From Glandiceps talaboti (Eukaryota > Hemichordata > Enteropneusta > Spengelidae), in NCBI RefSeq assembly GCF_964340395.1, contig NC_135570.1:1498501-1562500 (forward strand): 64,000 nucleotides of DNA, read 5' to 3'. Made by a program: the position numbers and the translations under genes. The notes under the pieces are model-generated. The model was not told the origin of the DNA and made no database searches. It worked only from the letters and a program-made list of their open reading frames with translations. Shown in pieces: positions 48,830-62,498 of this stretch (the stretch's first letter is position 1; every line of letters starts with the position of its first letter).

Positions 48830-48905
48830 GGCAGTCAGTCAGTCAGTCAGTCAGTCAGTCAGTCAGTCAAACAAAAACAAACAAACAAACAAGCAAACCA
48901 AACAA
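48781..48905. repeat. Compound array (GACA)n(GTCA)n(CAAA)n
   Basis: About 12 GACA units to 48,830, GGCA, about nine GTCA units to 48,869, and then degenerate CAAA units. The frame across it is a repeat translation. Confidence 0.95.
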
Positions 48906-50890
48906 ACAACCCCAACCTGTTTAATGAATATGTGGATTTTGTGATCCGTTCTCATCACGTAGTCAAGGTGCAAAGGCTAAATAGTAGTGGGCTAACGGCC
49001 ACAGGCAGTAAATTGATCTCAGTTGTCATACATCACAAGTCTGTATAGTTATAATCAATAGTGTTATCTGTCCAATTACTATGTGCCCATGTAAGCATTA
49101 GGGATCGTAAGCTAACACAAAGAGACGGCAATAATCGTTTTCAATACCCCTAGCAACATTCGATCATCCATATCAAGTACACATTGTATACATTGAACCC
49201 ATGTGGAGATGTCAAAGAAGTTAACAAAGGCGAGAATAAGCTTTTACAGCAAGCAATTAAACGCTATGTTGATAACAATACGGTGATGGCAAACACAAAC
49301 AGAGTCTGCTGGAACTCTTAAAGATTGAGTTGTGATTACAGAACACTGGCGATGCAAACAAATTTCAATGGTTAAAACACTCTGCTCTCTATAGAAAAAT
49401 TGCTTGTTATCTGTACGATGGAATTTACTTGTGCAATAGCTCTAATATTCATTGGAAAAAATAGACAAATCGTGGTGTCAACCTTTCGGGATAATCTGAT
49501 AAAACGATATGAATTATACAGAATCCATATTTATCTAAAGTTTCGAGTTTTGATAATGTATGTGTAACTACACTGCACAAAACCGTGTGTGTCTCGTTTT
49601 GTCTCTTCGTGTATCACTGTTTTTGGTAAAAGTTATGCTTCCGGAACCTATAACGAATATTATTTCAACAAGAATTCATTCTAAAGGCAACGTAAGATAA
49701 ACGCATATTGCCAATAGTTCCAAGCGTAGTTCTAAATTGGAAATACTATTTTAGCTCTTACAATCTCTTAAAATTCAAGTTCATTAGAACTCAAGTAAGT
49801 TGACATAATAATACATTAAATTTCCTATTAATTTTACGACAGATGTCGTCAGCCAGCTACAAGTAAGGGCAATTTATAACATGTCTACCCGTGTTGTGTG
49901 GGAAGGGCAAATTTACACATCAAGACAGTTCTAGTGATTGTATTGCACTCTCTGTTACATTCGAGAAATTGTCATTTCCGATCATAATTCTCAGGTCTTT
50001 AGTATACATTAGAAAGAGCGTTGATAAGCTGCCACAGTTCTTATCCATTTAGAGACATTGCTTTGTTGACATCACAGTGGTTTTAATGTTGACTATTTCC
50101 AAAAGTTACAATCTTATATGGAAACAAAAAAAACAAAGACAACGTCGACTTACCTGCATCCATTCACTGTACACACCACATAGCACAATCGGGGGACTAG
50201 TTCTTTGTACTGTGTAGCTAGCTCAAAGCAAATAACTCCGTGTTTTCTATTGTATACTTAACAATACACCGTGACACTGGTATTCTTTTCAGTATAGTAT
50301 GTGACTTGTCCCCTGCTTTGAATTTTGTGATTGAACACGTGATCGAAACGTAACGTGTTGTTGTTATCAAGCAGTCGCTTTTGTTATTGAGTTAAATAGA
50401 CGCTCTCCACACTGTCGACAACTTAGATTTATCTGTGTAAACTTATGGGCAAATTAAGTAAGACGTTGGCCAGAGAGAATCAGTTCTAACGTTCTATTTA
50501 GTTGTATACCAAGTAATGTTTGATGAATGACTTGTTGTGGGGGTGTTGATAGACCATGACCCTACATTTGCAGGTAGTCGAACCTAAATGTACATGGTGT
50601 TATTCGTTGCCATGGTGAACGAATGGTGAATGAAAATTGGCCAGTAAACCATCTTCGCAATGCACTAACCTTAATTACATTGGAGGATTATCGGAGAGAA
50701 ATTTTTTTAGGATATGAAATCGTAGCTTTACAAACATTTGAAATAAGTCAAGATGATACAGTTATAGTTATCAATCATAGAATTGGATATTAGAACAAGT
50801 AGAATTTCATATGGATCAGACGAAATTCGGTATGAATTGTGGAAGTGTCTTTGAAAAAAACAGGACTTGCCATGTTATGTTAATGTATAC
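48906..50890. other. AT-rich non-coding stretch
   Basis: Nothing supported over 2 kb. Confidence 0.5.
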
Positions 50891-50897
50891 ATCCATG

Positions 50898-51110
50898 CTT
50901 CAACCCATCCATCCATCCATGCATCCGTCATCAATATTGATGCATTCACACATTGTATGTGTGTGTGTGGGGGGGGTGGGGGTGGGTGGGTAGGTAGTTA
51001 TGTAGGTAGGTAGGTAGGTAGGGTCCGAGGTAACTAGGTAGCTAGGCATATTAATTAATTGTCTTTTTTTTAATTAATTAATTAATTAATTAATTAATTA
51101 ATTAATTACA
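50898..51110. repeat. Cluster of short arrays: (CATC)n, G-rich GGGT, (GGTA)n, (AATT)n
   Basis: (CCAT)n at about 50,904-50,925, a TG and G-rich run at about 50,957-50,990, GGTA units at 50,988-51,030, and (TTAA)n at about 51,071-51,108 with a shorter ATTAATTAATT beginning at 51,049. The four blocks are separated by only tens of bases. Confidence 0.9.
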
Positions 51111-52760
51111 CTAATTATTTCCGTTTGGTTGTTTGATTGTTTTAATTAATAAAGACCAAAGATGAGACATTGAGATATGGTTCCATATAGTGATCATAAA
51201 GACTGGTTTTGTCTGTAGAGCCACAGTGTAGAAGTGCACTGACTGTTAGTTTTTGACAAACAGGGTCAGATAACCTATTACAATACAATGTTATATTGAC
51301 AATGTGTACGTCTAGCTTGTTGTTATTCAATGTATAGTCAGTTAGCATATGTCTTGTATGCAGTCTTTCAATGCTATGTAATGCCAATATTACATTGCAT
51401 TATATACTGTTGACTGTATTCAATTAGTGTTTTCATCTCAAGCCATAAGGTTAGTGATGTATATCACACTTGCTATATTAACAGCAGAGATTGATTTTGG
51501 CATGATCTATGTTAGTAGCCTGCCGTGTTTCAACGATGAAAAAATCCGGGTACAGGATACAGTTGTATATTATGAAAAATGACGTAGACTAAATTACAGA
51601 ATACTGTGTATTTCAATGACGAACTTATTAATCATTATAATAGGTGATAAAAACTGGTTAATGTTGCTGTGTATCTGACAAGGTTACGCAGGGTTTTGTT
51701 CTATGATAATTGAAAACTCTTTCTAACTAGATTTATGTTGACATGCAATTGCAAATCATTTTTGTTCTGTCATGCGGTATGACCTTTGACCCCTGATATG
51801 CAATATTTTCCATATTACATTTCTGTGAAAACGAAGCTGACGTACAGTTAGGTGGACTTTATTGTATATGTATGGCAAGCTGACAAAGCAATTCTATCAA
51901 TAACGAAGATAAGTCTTTTATCAGAAACCACACAGTAGTAGTTGATACCTTTGTTTTCATTTTGTTCCCTTTCTTTGAGAGGGGGAGGGGCGTACGTATG
52001 AGCCATAACAGCTCACTGCCACATCCCTGAATTAGGTTAAAAGATAGATACATTGATATGGAGATATATGTCCTGATATCATATAGCCAAATATCACTGT
52101 TGGTATCTAAAAACTTACACTGACAAGAAAAAAAGCCAGACTGATCAGTCTGGTGTTTCTACAGTGTATTAGACCATATATACCCTTCACTATTATGGAT
52201 GTAACGGAAACTCTTTATCGTTCTCAATACTCTTTGTAAACGAATAATTGTGATTTTGTGAAGGCATCTGTTTTACTTCGGTTGGCCATTAGCAGGCTGT
52301 GTTTATCACTGAGTGGTGTTTTCATTACAGCGTACTTTCTTGCCGAATACATACGAATTAAACTGAATGAATCGTCAGTTTTAATCTTCTGTGAAACACA
52401 AAATACAAATGTTACAGTCCAACATTTTCTTCAAGAGCCTAAATGTACTAAGGTTATGGAACTTAACTAACACGATTAACGCGCACCTTTCATTTAAAAT
52501 GGGCAGGATATTGTGCGATTTTCACCGTTCTGAAGTCAACAGTTTATTCAATTGAATTAAGTCAATTAATATGCGTTGAACAGTGTAGTCAGGGAAGAAT
52601 GATGTCCAACATAATCAAATTGTCTAAACTTTTAACATGAAGAAGTAAAATACAGTTGTGTTTGACAGAAGCTAGACGAGATGATGTTCAGGAGAAGCTG
52701 CCAAAAACGTGTTTTCTACTCCTGAGCGTCGATAAGCGTCTCACCACAGGGAACAGCGAT
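51111..52760. other. AT-rich non-coding stretch
   Basis: No gene was recognised. There is a perfect 18-bp palindrome CCAGACTGATCAGTCTGG at 52,136-52,153. A 70-codon frame at 52,258-52,470 starts at GTG, has a hydrophobic amino end and a TTTTCATTACAG acceptor-like sequence at 52,319-52,330. The evidence is too thin to call an exon. Confidence 0.4.
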
Positions 52761-52764
52761 TATG

Positions 52765-52938
<174 letters not shown>

Positions 52939-53638
52939 AAGCAAATAAAGAAATAAACGTTCATAAACTGTTGTCCTCTTCCTGTCTTTTCTCACTTTGT
53001 ATTAGCTGAATAAAGACACCTTGTCTAAACCTTGTCTTTATCTATTACTGTAATCAATCAATCAATCAATCAATTACATGATTACTGTGCCCTGTGGTCC
53101 TAAGGTAAGAATAGGTCATGCACAAATATTAACGTCCTGGAACATGAAATAAAGGACTCTACAACATGAATAACGTCTCTAGACATAGAAGATAGTATAT
53201 AGTGTCTTTACACCAATGTCAACTATTATTTTAAAAGTTGTCCAATTCTTTATCTAGGTATTTGGCGACATCTAAAAACCACGCCATGTTTGAACTCAGT
53301 GCCGTTCATTCGTTTTGAAAAAGTTCAGGTTTTCCATTGTTTCCCATATGATCTTTGTGTTATTGGTTTCTTCCCATCAGATGTACAGCCATTACAGATT
53401 GGAAGAACAGTTTTATATTGTCTTTTTAAGTTGATATTAGTTTCCACATCCACTATTTATCATGAGACTTGACATTTTTTACGATTTTATTATTTTTTCT
53501 CGAATCCGTAAAAAAAAGTTTAGAGTCGCGATCGGCAGTGAAAAACTAGGTGGGGTGGGGTAACTGGAACTAAACAGTTATTTGTTTAGGCTTAATTGTA
53601 AATTCGTGACAGAATGAAGTGACCCATTTAATAGAAAC
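52939..53638. other. AT-rich non-coding stretch
   Basis: Holds a five-unit (AATC)n at about 53,053-53,073, which is the reverse complement of the GATT array 115 bp upstream. No gene. Confidence 0.5.
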
Positions 53639-53639
53639 A

Positions 53640-53760
53640 TGTATACATTGCAATGTTTGACAACTCGTTTTTAAATTTGTATACCTTGCAATGTTCCACA
53701 ATTCATTTAGAAACTCGTGTGCCTTGCAACGTTTTAGCATTCCTCAGAATAAAGTGCCTT
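53640..53760. repeat. Degenerate minisatellite of about 38-40 bp, three copies
   Basis: TGTATACATTGCAATGTT (53,640), TGTATACCTTGCAATGTT (53,678), TGTGCCTTGCAACGTT (53,718) and a final TGCCTTG (53,755) show a loose period. Confidence 0.75.
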
Positions 53761-54360
53761 GTCAAAGAACACTTTGATAACAGACTCTAGTGTTTTCAGG
53801 TATATCCCCAAGTGTAAAACGTGTCCACCTACCTAATTTCATATGTACATGATCTCTTTCGTTATCTCACTTCACAGCTGTAAAGCGTTGTGAATCATTA
53901 TGGAACTCTATCCGTCCATGCATACATAATTTATACATGATTGGAATCCATTGTTCAATACAATCAACATCTTAAAACTTCAAATTTGAAGGGAACAAAA
54001 GACTGACAACATCATATCTTTGTAGCATCGATAAAGCAGGTGATTGGCACCACACCTTATACCCAAGAGATTCAGTCCTCAGGTAATGTTAGGCCCTAAT
54101 GTTGACTGACACGGGGCATGTACAATTCTTAACAAGTGTAATTGTCTAGTGATTGGATTTACATGCTGTTCACGATCTCAGCTACACTTCTATGTGTAAT
54201 TTCATTATTCAAGAAGAGACGTTTTCTACACAAACAAGCCTTCAGAGAAATACCACTTATGTATTCAGTTTGGCACTAGATAGTTGACTTTGTAAAGAAC
54301 TCCCTTAAATATCTTGTCTTTTTACAGTCAACATGCCGACACTTCGTTTCTTTTATGGCC
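53761..54360. other. AT-rich non-coding stretch
   Basis: Nothing supported. Confidence 0.5.
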
Positions 54361-54816
54361 TTAAAGGGGGACGCCACACCAGTAATGAAATAAAGGTATT
54401 TTCGTAAACCGTGGGTTCTGAAGAGTCATGTCGTTATTTCATATCACATCAATTTGAATATGATTGCCAAGAAATACCAAATAGAAAATGGCTTCACATT
54501 CATTTTCCTAGCAGTGGTCCAGCACTACCTCATATGAGTTAGCAGATATATATATATATATATATGACAATAAATATTCATGATGTTTGTATGAATGGAG
54601 TTATTTATATTTATTCATCATTTAATGGTCATGCATATCTGCTGACTGCCACAAAGCAGCACTGTGTCACTGCTAAGACAGTCACATGTCATACAAGTTT
54701 CAATTTGGTGTTTCTTAGTAATTGCGTGAAATTTATGTCAAATAAAACCATGAAGTGACTCTCCAAAACCCAAAGTTTACGAAAGAAATATTTTATTTCC
54801 TAATGTTCCCCTTTAA
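54361..54816. mobile_element. TTAA-flanked terminal-inverted-repeat element (MITE), 448 bp
   Basis: The left TIR (54,365-about 54,443) and right TIR (about 54,736-54,812) are imperfect inverted repeats of about 77-80 bp. Outer ends are AGGGGGACGCC and AGGGGAACATT. Inner matched blocks are GAAATAAA, TTTCGTAAAC, GTGGGTTCTG/TTGGGTTTTG and AGAGTCA. TTAA lies immediately outside both ends (54,361-54,364 and 54,813-54,816), matching the TTAA target used by piggyBac-type transposases. The 290-bp interior contains a short (TA)n and a 64-codon frame without recognisable domain, and no transposase. The class assignment is inferred from TTAA alone. Confidence 0.75.
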
Positions 54817-55699
54817 ATACGGACCTACTTGTTTATTTGCTTGCTTGCTTGATTAATTTATCGGTGAAATTAACTAATCTAAAAGTAATTGATTGACACG
54901 GTAATTGATTATTTTACAAGATGAACTATGTGATTAACTAATTCATTAATTGCTTGCTCTTTCGCTTTTTACTTTTTCATTTCGAAAATCTCGTAATGTC
55001 AGTTTCTACTAGACCAATCAACCAATTCAAAGTTATAAATTGATTATTAAAAACTTCTATCCCTAGGAGATGGTATATATGATGTACATTTTTAGTTGCA
55101 AGTCTTTTTATTGTTTTACTATTCATGACGAGCGATGAAAGTGGTAATGTTATGATAACAGTTGCCCTTACTTCATGGGTTTGTTTTTCCCTGGTATCTC
55201 CATCAACCACTTTACATATTAAGTAAAACGTTAAGGTGTCTGCTTTCAGTTGTCTCTATGACGTCATTTATTCTGTTACAACCCGTAAGAAATGATTATA
55301 GTCTTAGAGTGGTATTGATAGTATGGACGCCAGAATTCCTCTACATAAACCAGACATATTTAGCAGCTGTTGTACTTTCACCATCATATGTTGTACATAC
55401 ATACAGGTCAGATTCTTATGATGGATTTAATTAGTTCTCAGTATGAACGTTTTCTTGTTATGAATCATTAGTCTAAGATAAGGTTAGGTTATCAAAGGTT
55501 AGCTTATTTAATGACAGGTGGTATTTTCTTGTTGATATATTATATCATTTTAACGGTTTTCGTCTATACATGTGTGGATGAAAAAGTGACTCGGCCGAGT
55601 CGGCACAAATCGTACGTGATATCAGTGCGTGGTTGAAATGTGGATGTATTCTACTGTGTAACTTGAAAGCTAAACAAGCAGTGCTGGAAAGGCTTTTTT
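54817..55699. other. AT-rich non-coding stretch with a CRE-like octamer
   Basis: TGACGTCA is at 55,259-55,266. The open frames here are not recognised as genes. Confidence 0.5.
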
Positions 55700-56180
55700 A
55701 AAAAGGTGCAATAACTTACTAATAATATCGTAAAAAGTATAATTATTGTATCACCTGTGGGTAAACGTCTTTTTTTGTAGCTGTATACATGACAAATCAA
55801 ATCTGATTTTTGGGTCCGCACACAAAAACCCAGTGCTCTCAACGGCGATCGCGAATCCAACCTATTGTGTACTGTTCATTGATAATGTTGACCATTGGTT
55901 AACATGTACAATGTTTAATTATTGGTATTTTAACAGCGTTCAGTGAAAATTGTGTTTGAATGAAAAATGATACCCTAGTTACAACTAGTACAGTTTTAAC
56001 ATGGTGACAGATTTAAAACCAAGCTTTCTTCCAAGATTTAAACTTCTCACTACACCACCTACAGATAATATTGACCACTAATTAACATATACAATGTCTT
56101 TTTATAAGTGATTGATCAATTATTAGTGAATACATCTTTGGTTATTTTTATGAAAGAACCCGTCCAAGTTACAACTAGTA
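55700..56180 (+). mobile_element. Dispersed repeat family, copy B
   Basis: The most complete copy. In order it carries CTTACTAATAATATCG, TGTGGGTAAA, CTGATTTTTGGGTCCGCACAC, TTCATTGATAATGTTGACC, TTAATTATTGGTATTTTAAC, GAAAAATGATACCCTAGTTAC, AACTAGTACAGTTTTAACAT, CTACACCACCTACAGATAAT, ACCACTAATTAACATATACA, and then GTTACAACTAGTACAAGTTT again. Within it, the segment containing GTTACAACTAGTACA is present twice (about 55,980 and 56,167), a roughly 190-bp internal duplication. Copy A matches its second half and copy C its first half. Confidence 0.7.
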
Positions 56181-56871
<691 letters not shown>

Positions 56872-57243
56872 CGTTTACAAGTTTTGTTGGATAAGAATTT
56901 CTTTCCAGGAAATAACTTCAAAACTCAGTCCAACTACGTTTCTCTGGAAGACTGATTATAGAAAATGTTGAAAGCTTTCGAATTGAATCATTGAAGAAGG
57001 CTTGCCATCAGTCTATTGTTAGTAATTGAACTTGTTCGTTTATATATGTAGACATGCTATTTCTCTAAACCTTGGTATTATCACTCTGTATCTAAATATC
57101 CATTTCATAAGTTTACATAGATATCCAAAATCTGAAGAATAGTAGAAAGTTAATACGATCGCAAGTGCAAGACGTCAATTAAGATATTTCATTACTCGCA
57201 AGACGTAATGACCTCTTGGGGGCGTTATTTTATCGAAATGATT

Positions 57244-57273
57244 CTGTCTGTCTGTGTGTGTGTGTGTGTGTGT

Positions 57274-57357
<84 letters not shown>
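57244..57357. repeat. (GTCT)(GT)n(CT)n
   Basis: Three GTCT units, about 12 GT units and about 39 CT units. The CT part is the reverse complement of the (GA)n tract about 400 bp upstream. Confidence 0.98.
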
Positions 57358-57358
<1 letters not shown>

Positions 57359-59449
57359 AATGTAAATTGCAAATGTCGTAGTATAATCATGAACAAGATA
57401 CGTCACTCTTCCCGTAAGACTGGCGTATCGGAATATCGCTAAGTTATTCCAGAAATAATCGTAAAAAATTCATTTTAAAAATAACCTTGGCCACATTAAT
57501 GACAATGACATTGGGTTGTTCACATATATATCCTGTCAGTGGCTGCAAATAATGGCACGACACTTTAGCTACAAGTCTACTATATAACTTCAGTAGCCCG
57601 CTGATTTTTACATCTTGTTCAAAACATTAAGATTGTTCGACCAATTACGTCACCAGTGATAATTTGCATACCTAGTTTAGTGTATATAAATCACGTTATT
57701 CAAGACTTGCAAAGTTCAGAAAGTATTGAAACGGAAAGTTTAAGCGTGATAAAACCACAGTCCCTCCGTCATAGACACTAGATTATATAATATGTCTACA
57801 AAGTATCAATGTGACATAGACAGTGGGAGAGAATCTTAAACGATTATTACTAAGTGATCACAGTCGTTCAATTAGACGTAACCTCGCTCTTTGCAGTCTA
57901 TTCTATTTACCTTTAGCCTCATTTGAAACCGATCAACAGTTAAACTAATGAATATCCATACAGTGACGCAATATGGTCAACATCTAAAACACCGCAATCT
58001 TTGTCTTCAGTGAAATCCATTCAATGCAATTCCTTTCAACTCAGATGCAAAGCTTTACGCAGTCCTCATAGGAGGCGAATTTGTAAAGGTAGAGAGACGG
58101 TCAATGAAAGGTTGAGACCTTTTTCAAGGGGAAAGTTATATACATGTATATTGACTTATAGGGAACTCTTCAATCGTGAAGTATCTTCTTTTTTTTGCTG
58201 ATGGGAATGTACTTTACTCCCGTCACGTTAATGGCTTCATTATTGAAGTTCATATAATGTACTCTCTCGAGTAACTCTCCTCTGTTGGAATTAACCCGTT
58301 TTACTATCATTGAATTGACTGCGATCAAGCAAAGACAGCCAACAAATTCTGAGTAACAAAACAAACAATATCAACCAGCGAGCAACCATATTTGTCACCT
58401 TATTGCAATTTTGTATTGACAACTAAATATATAGCCATTTTGGTGAAAAGATAATAGTGATATAGTATATCTAGCTGTTGTGTACCTGGCCGTGATAATG
58501 GCTATATCATGTCAGAATTTCCAATTTGATTATTTAAAGTAATTAAATGAGTTACGGATATGCTTGAATGAGAAACAGCAATTTGTATTATTAACAAACA
58601 TTACCAATACAATACGTCAATAGTAACATTGGTGTGTTTTAAATATAGTTGATAGCACGGAAAACATTATTATCAAAAACTAATAAACTCATATTTCTTA
58701 ATTTTAGAGTTTAGACAAGAAGATCTTAGGCATGCGACAAAATAAGATTACGTGACATAGATTAAACTTAGGACAACAGGCGATATTAGATTTCATACTC
58801 CCTTGACGTTTCTTAGCAATAAACCACATGAGCTACAGCACACGACATGGTATCATAATCACTATTCACCGCCTATAATGGGGCAATTAATTTGTTGAAT
58901 AAATAGGATATCATGACGAGAAATTTAATCTCAAACAAATTCTTTCGTCAGCGTGAAAATTAGTTTGTTCAATATTTGATTAGAAGGGTGATGGAAATGT
59001 CAACCTTGACCTCAATTGTTAAAGGTTAAGGACATTGTCAATCTCAATGATATTTTAACGGAAAGTGACCTATCAAGTTTGTTTTCATTCTAAAATTAAT
59101 TGTGTATAGGGACAGCTGATACGCTACGTTTTACATATTCTTACGTACCATTACTAACAAGCAGTAAAATCTAGGAAATGTCAGAGAATTGATATTAATT
59201 TGTATATCCGTTAAATTATGTGAACATATTTGAGCATTATTTCATATTGAGTATTAAGTCAACAATAATTAAATGTTTTGATATTCCTTCCAAAGTGCTT
59301 TTCACATATTTTCTAATAGTATGTTGTTTAAACTCTTCGATCGTAGTACACCATGTCAAATGACTAGTAGCGTACAATCATTGCCTGGGTTATAGTTTGG
59401 GTTGTACGCTTAGTTTTGTCCTATTCAATGAAAATAGTTTGTGTATTTG
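57358..59449. other. AT-rich non-coding stretch
   Basis: No gene was recognised in 2.1 kb. A 66-codon frame at 58,001-58,201 contains a basic stretch but no known domain. Confidence 0.5.
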
Positions 59450-59627
59450 TTTAGTTTGTTTGTTTGTTTGTTTGGTTGTTTGGTTGTTTGGTTGGTTGGT
59501 TGGTTGGTTGGTTGGTTGGTTGGTTGTTGACTAGTTGGGCAGTTGGGAGAGTGGTTGGTTGGTTGGCTGCAATTGGTTCGATGTTTGGTCGAGCGGTCGA
59601 TTGGACGGTTATTTCTGAGCGATCGAT

Positions 59628-59702
<75 letters not shown>

Positions 59703-59817
59703 CGACTGACTGACTGACTGACTGACTGACTGACTGGTGACTGATTGGTTGGTTGGTTGGTTGGTTGATTGGTTGGTTGGTTAGTTGGTTGGTTGGTTGG
59801 GTTGGTTGGTTGGTTAG

Positions 59818-59910
<93 letters not shown>

Positions 59911-59922
59911 CTATCGATTGAT
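59450..59922. repeat. Mixed tetranucleotide block (GTTT)(GGTT)(GATT)(GACT)(GGTT)(GATT)
   Basis: From left to right: GTTT, GGTT, a degenerate GGTC/GATC stretch, (GATT)n at about 59,628-59,701, (GACT)n to about 59,735, (GGTT)n to about 59,817, and (GATT)n to about 59,911, ending in GATCTATCGATTG. Motifs differ from neighbours by single substitutions, as if the array had changed motif by mutation and re-expansion. Confidence 0.95.
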
Positions 59923-60067
59923 ATTATCAGTCACAACCCATTAAGTATCAACACAGCAAAGTCCCAAAGATCAATGTCGACTCGTCAGCAATTAATTACA
60001 CACGTATTGTTCAATAAATTATGATTTGTCAAATACAACTAAAAATGAACAATTCTGCTAAAGGCTA

Positions 60068-60193
60068 CAATTGTTATTACGTAACATGTATTGCAGTACA
60101 TTTGTTGTTACGTATCAGGTATTGCAGTACATTTATTGTTACATAACAGGTATTGCAGTACATTTATTGTTACGTAACAGGTATTGCAGTACG
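60068..60193. repeat. 31-bp minisatellite, four copies
   Basis: ATTGCAGTAC occurs at 60,090, 60,121, 60,152 and 60,183, an exact 31-bp period. Units contain TTGTTACGTAACAGGT, itself carrying the palindrome TTACGTAA. Confidence 0.93.
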
Positions 60194-60673
60194 ACTATTT
60201 CACGACTTGTTCTTGCACGACGGGCTTGGTACATAACTAGTGACTGATCCGTCACATTTGAAATGAAACAGCGTTGATAATAATCTGTAAGTCCTGGAGT
60301 ACAGAGGGATAGGCGAGTTGAATATCAACACTATAGCCAACTAACCCCAAAGCCCAACAACTTCATCATTGATAGTCTGTTGTGTAGAAGACTGTCTTTT
60401 GTAAGATTTCAGCAGCTTGAGGGTATTGTCTCTAGAACGTGAAGACTTACAACTGTTTAGCTGTAGGGAAGAATGAAAGTTTTACCCACCAAGTAGCGAT
60501 TATGCAAATATTCGTAAAATGGTGTGGCTAACAGCCTGAATCATTATTTTAACGTATTCTTAGCCTCAAAGCGCCTCCTCCCATCTCTCGCTGTCATCGT
60601 AAGATTATTCATGTAGTGTCGAGGGGTTTGATACAGTGGACATATAAATAGCGTTTGACCAAGTGATAATCTT
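60194..60673. other. AT-rich non-coding stretch
   Basis: Nothing supported. Confidence 0.5.
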
Positions 60674-60757
60674 CGACCAAACTGTACCAAATTGTGCCAA
60701 ACTGTACCAAATTGTACCAAACTGTACCAAATTGAACCAAACCCTACCAAATTGTAC
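60674..60757. repeat. 10-bp tandem repeat (ACCAAAYTGT)n, about eight units
   Basis: ACCAAACTGT and ACCAAATTGT alternate, so the effective higher-order period is 20 bp. Confidence 0.92.
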
Positions 60758-61805
60758 TATACAGACTTTCTATTATATGAATCTTTGTATTGGAACTATT
60801 GGTGAAAGACTCATGAAAAGGTCACTACAATCGGCAACATTTGAGGCGATACTTCAATAGTTTAAAAGACTTCATTTTCGAGATTACACAGTGACTCTAG
60901 ATTTACCCCTCAAAATGTGTCAACGTAAATTCTCTTCCAGTCTTCTCTTGTATAATTTTCTACATAAAAAACAACGTTGATGTGGTAGACCTTGTCTAAC
61001 ATGGTCATTTTCATATTCCAGGGAGATACACACAAGGATCAGAATGTCCTTATTGAAAACCCTCCAGAGTAAGGAAGTGGTATCATGTTAAAAGTCTGGC
61101 AAGAAAAGGTTTCCTTAAAAGCTGCTCATTGTGAAATTTAAGATAAACAATAGCTTGAACCAGGCTCTTTTAATCTACCAAAAATACTGATCATTCTGTG
61201 GGTGTTTTTATTTAAGTTCAGCAGCAATTATTGAATGTTTTACTCTCTTTTATCTCAACCCTTTAATTATACGAACGTTCAGTGAAACAGTTCAATAAAA
61301 ATAAATACATGACTGAATTTATTTTAATTAATTATATAGAGAGACAAAGAAAATATTAACTTACCTGTACCAAAGTATCTAAGGAAGTCGAGTTGCTATA
61401 ATTTAAATGTCGTTTGCTTCTTGTGTAATGTCGAAAACTGTTGAGTTCAAATCACCAGATTGCTATTTCTGTGGACATTCAACAACATAGTGGTGACATC
61501 TGCTGAACAGCTTGGACGATCAGCCGTAGTGATAGGATTGTTCACTCAAGTAGCTTGTTAATATGGCTGTTTACTTAACATGTCTCCCTAACCTTGTGAT
61601 TATTAGATTCCCCGTAGATTTGAACTAAGACTTCGATTTACAGTAGAAATGTACGTAATTGGTGCCAGTAGTGACGCTTTACTTGAAATAAAAATATATA
61701 CGCGCTGGTAGTTGAGATGGAAAATGTAATATGGCTTCGAAATGTAAATAATGGATAAACAAATCAATGGATCTATACAACTGTAAGTGTACCTATTCTA
61801 CTTAA
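60758..61805. other. AT-rich non-coding stretch
   Basis: Nothing supported. Confidence 0.5.
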
Positions 61806-61821
61806 ACTAGTTTGTACAGGA

Positions 61822-61983
61822 AGACCTACCTATGTACATACCTACCTACTTACATACCTACTTACCTACTTACCTACCTACCTACCTACCTACCTACATA
61901 CATACATACATACATACATACATACATACATACATACATACATACATACATACATACATACATACATACATACATACATACAT

Positions 61984-62018
<35 letters not shown>

Positions 62019-62197
62019 TACATACATACATACATACATACATACATACATACATACATACATACATACATACATACACACATACATACATCCTACATAC
62101 ATACCTACCTACCTACCTACCTACCTACCTACCTACATACATACCTACATACATACCTACATACCTACATACATACATACATACATACATACATACA

Positions 62198-62228
<31 letters not shown>

Positions 62229-62498
62229 CAAAAATACATACAAAATGTACATACATACATACATACATACATACATACATACATACATACATACATACAT
62301 ACATACATACATACATACATACATACATACATACATACATACATACATACATACATACATACATACATACATACATACATACATACACACATACATACAT
62401 CCTACATACATACCTACCTACCTACCTACCTACATACATACCTACATACATACATACATACATACATACATACATACATACATACATACATACATACA

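Noticed and set aside
52136-52153. Perfect 18-bp palindrome CCAGACTGATCAGTCTGG as a transcription terminator or operator
   Set aside because: Bacterial-type terminators and operators do not apply in this eukaryotic context. An isolated palindrome of this size carries little information.
52258-52470. 70-codon frame with hydrophobic amino end and acceptor-like TTTTCATTACAG
   Set aside because: It starts at GTG, no donor or homologous domain was recognised, and a single acceptor-like site is common by chance.
54564-54758. 64-codon frame inside the TTAA-flanked element as a possible transposase
   Set aside because: Far too short, with no DDE/DDD residues or DNA-binding motif.
55651-55860. 69-codon minus frame across dispersed-family copy B, as a possible conserved protein of the family
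   Set aside because: The matching phase in copy C is open for a similar distance, but the peptides align poorly and C soon reaches a stop, so the similarity is at the nucleotide level.
58001-58201. 66-codon basic frame
   Set aside because: No family recognised. Composition alone is insufficient.
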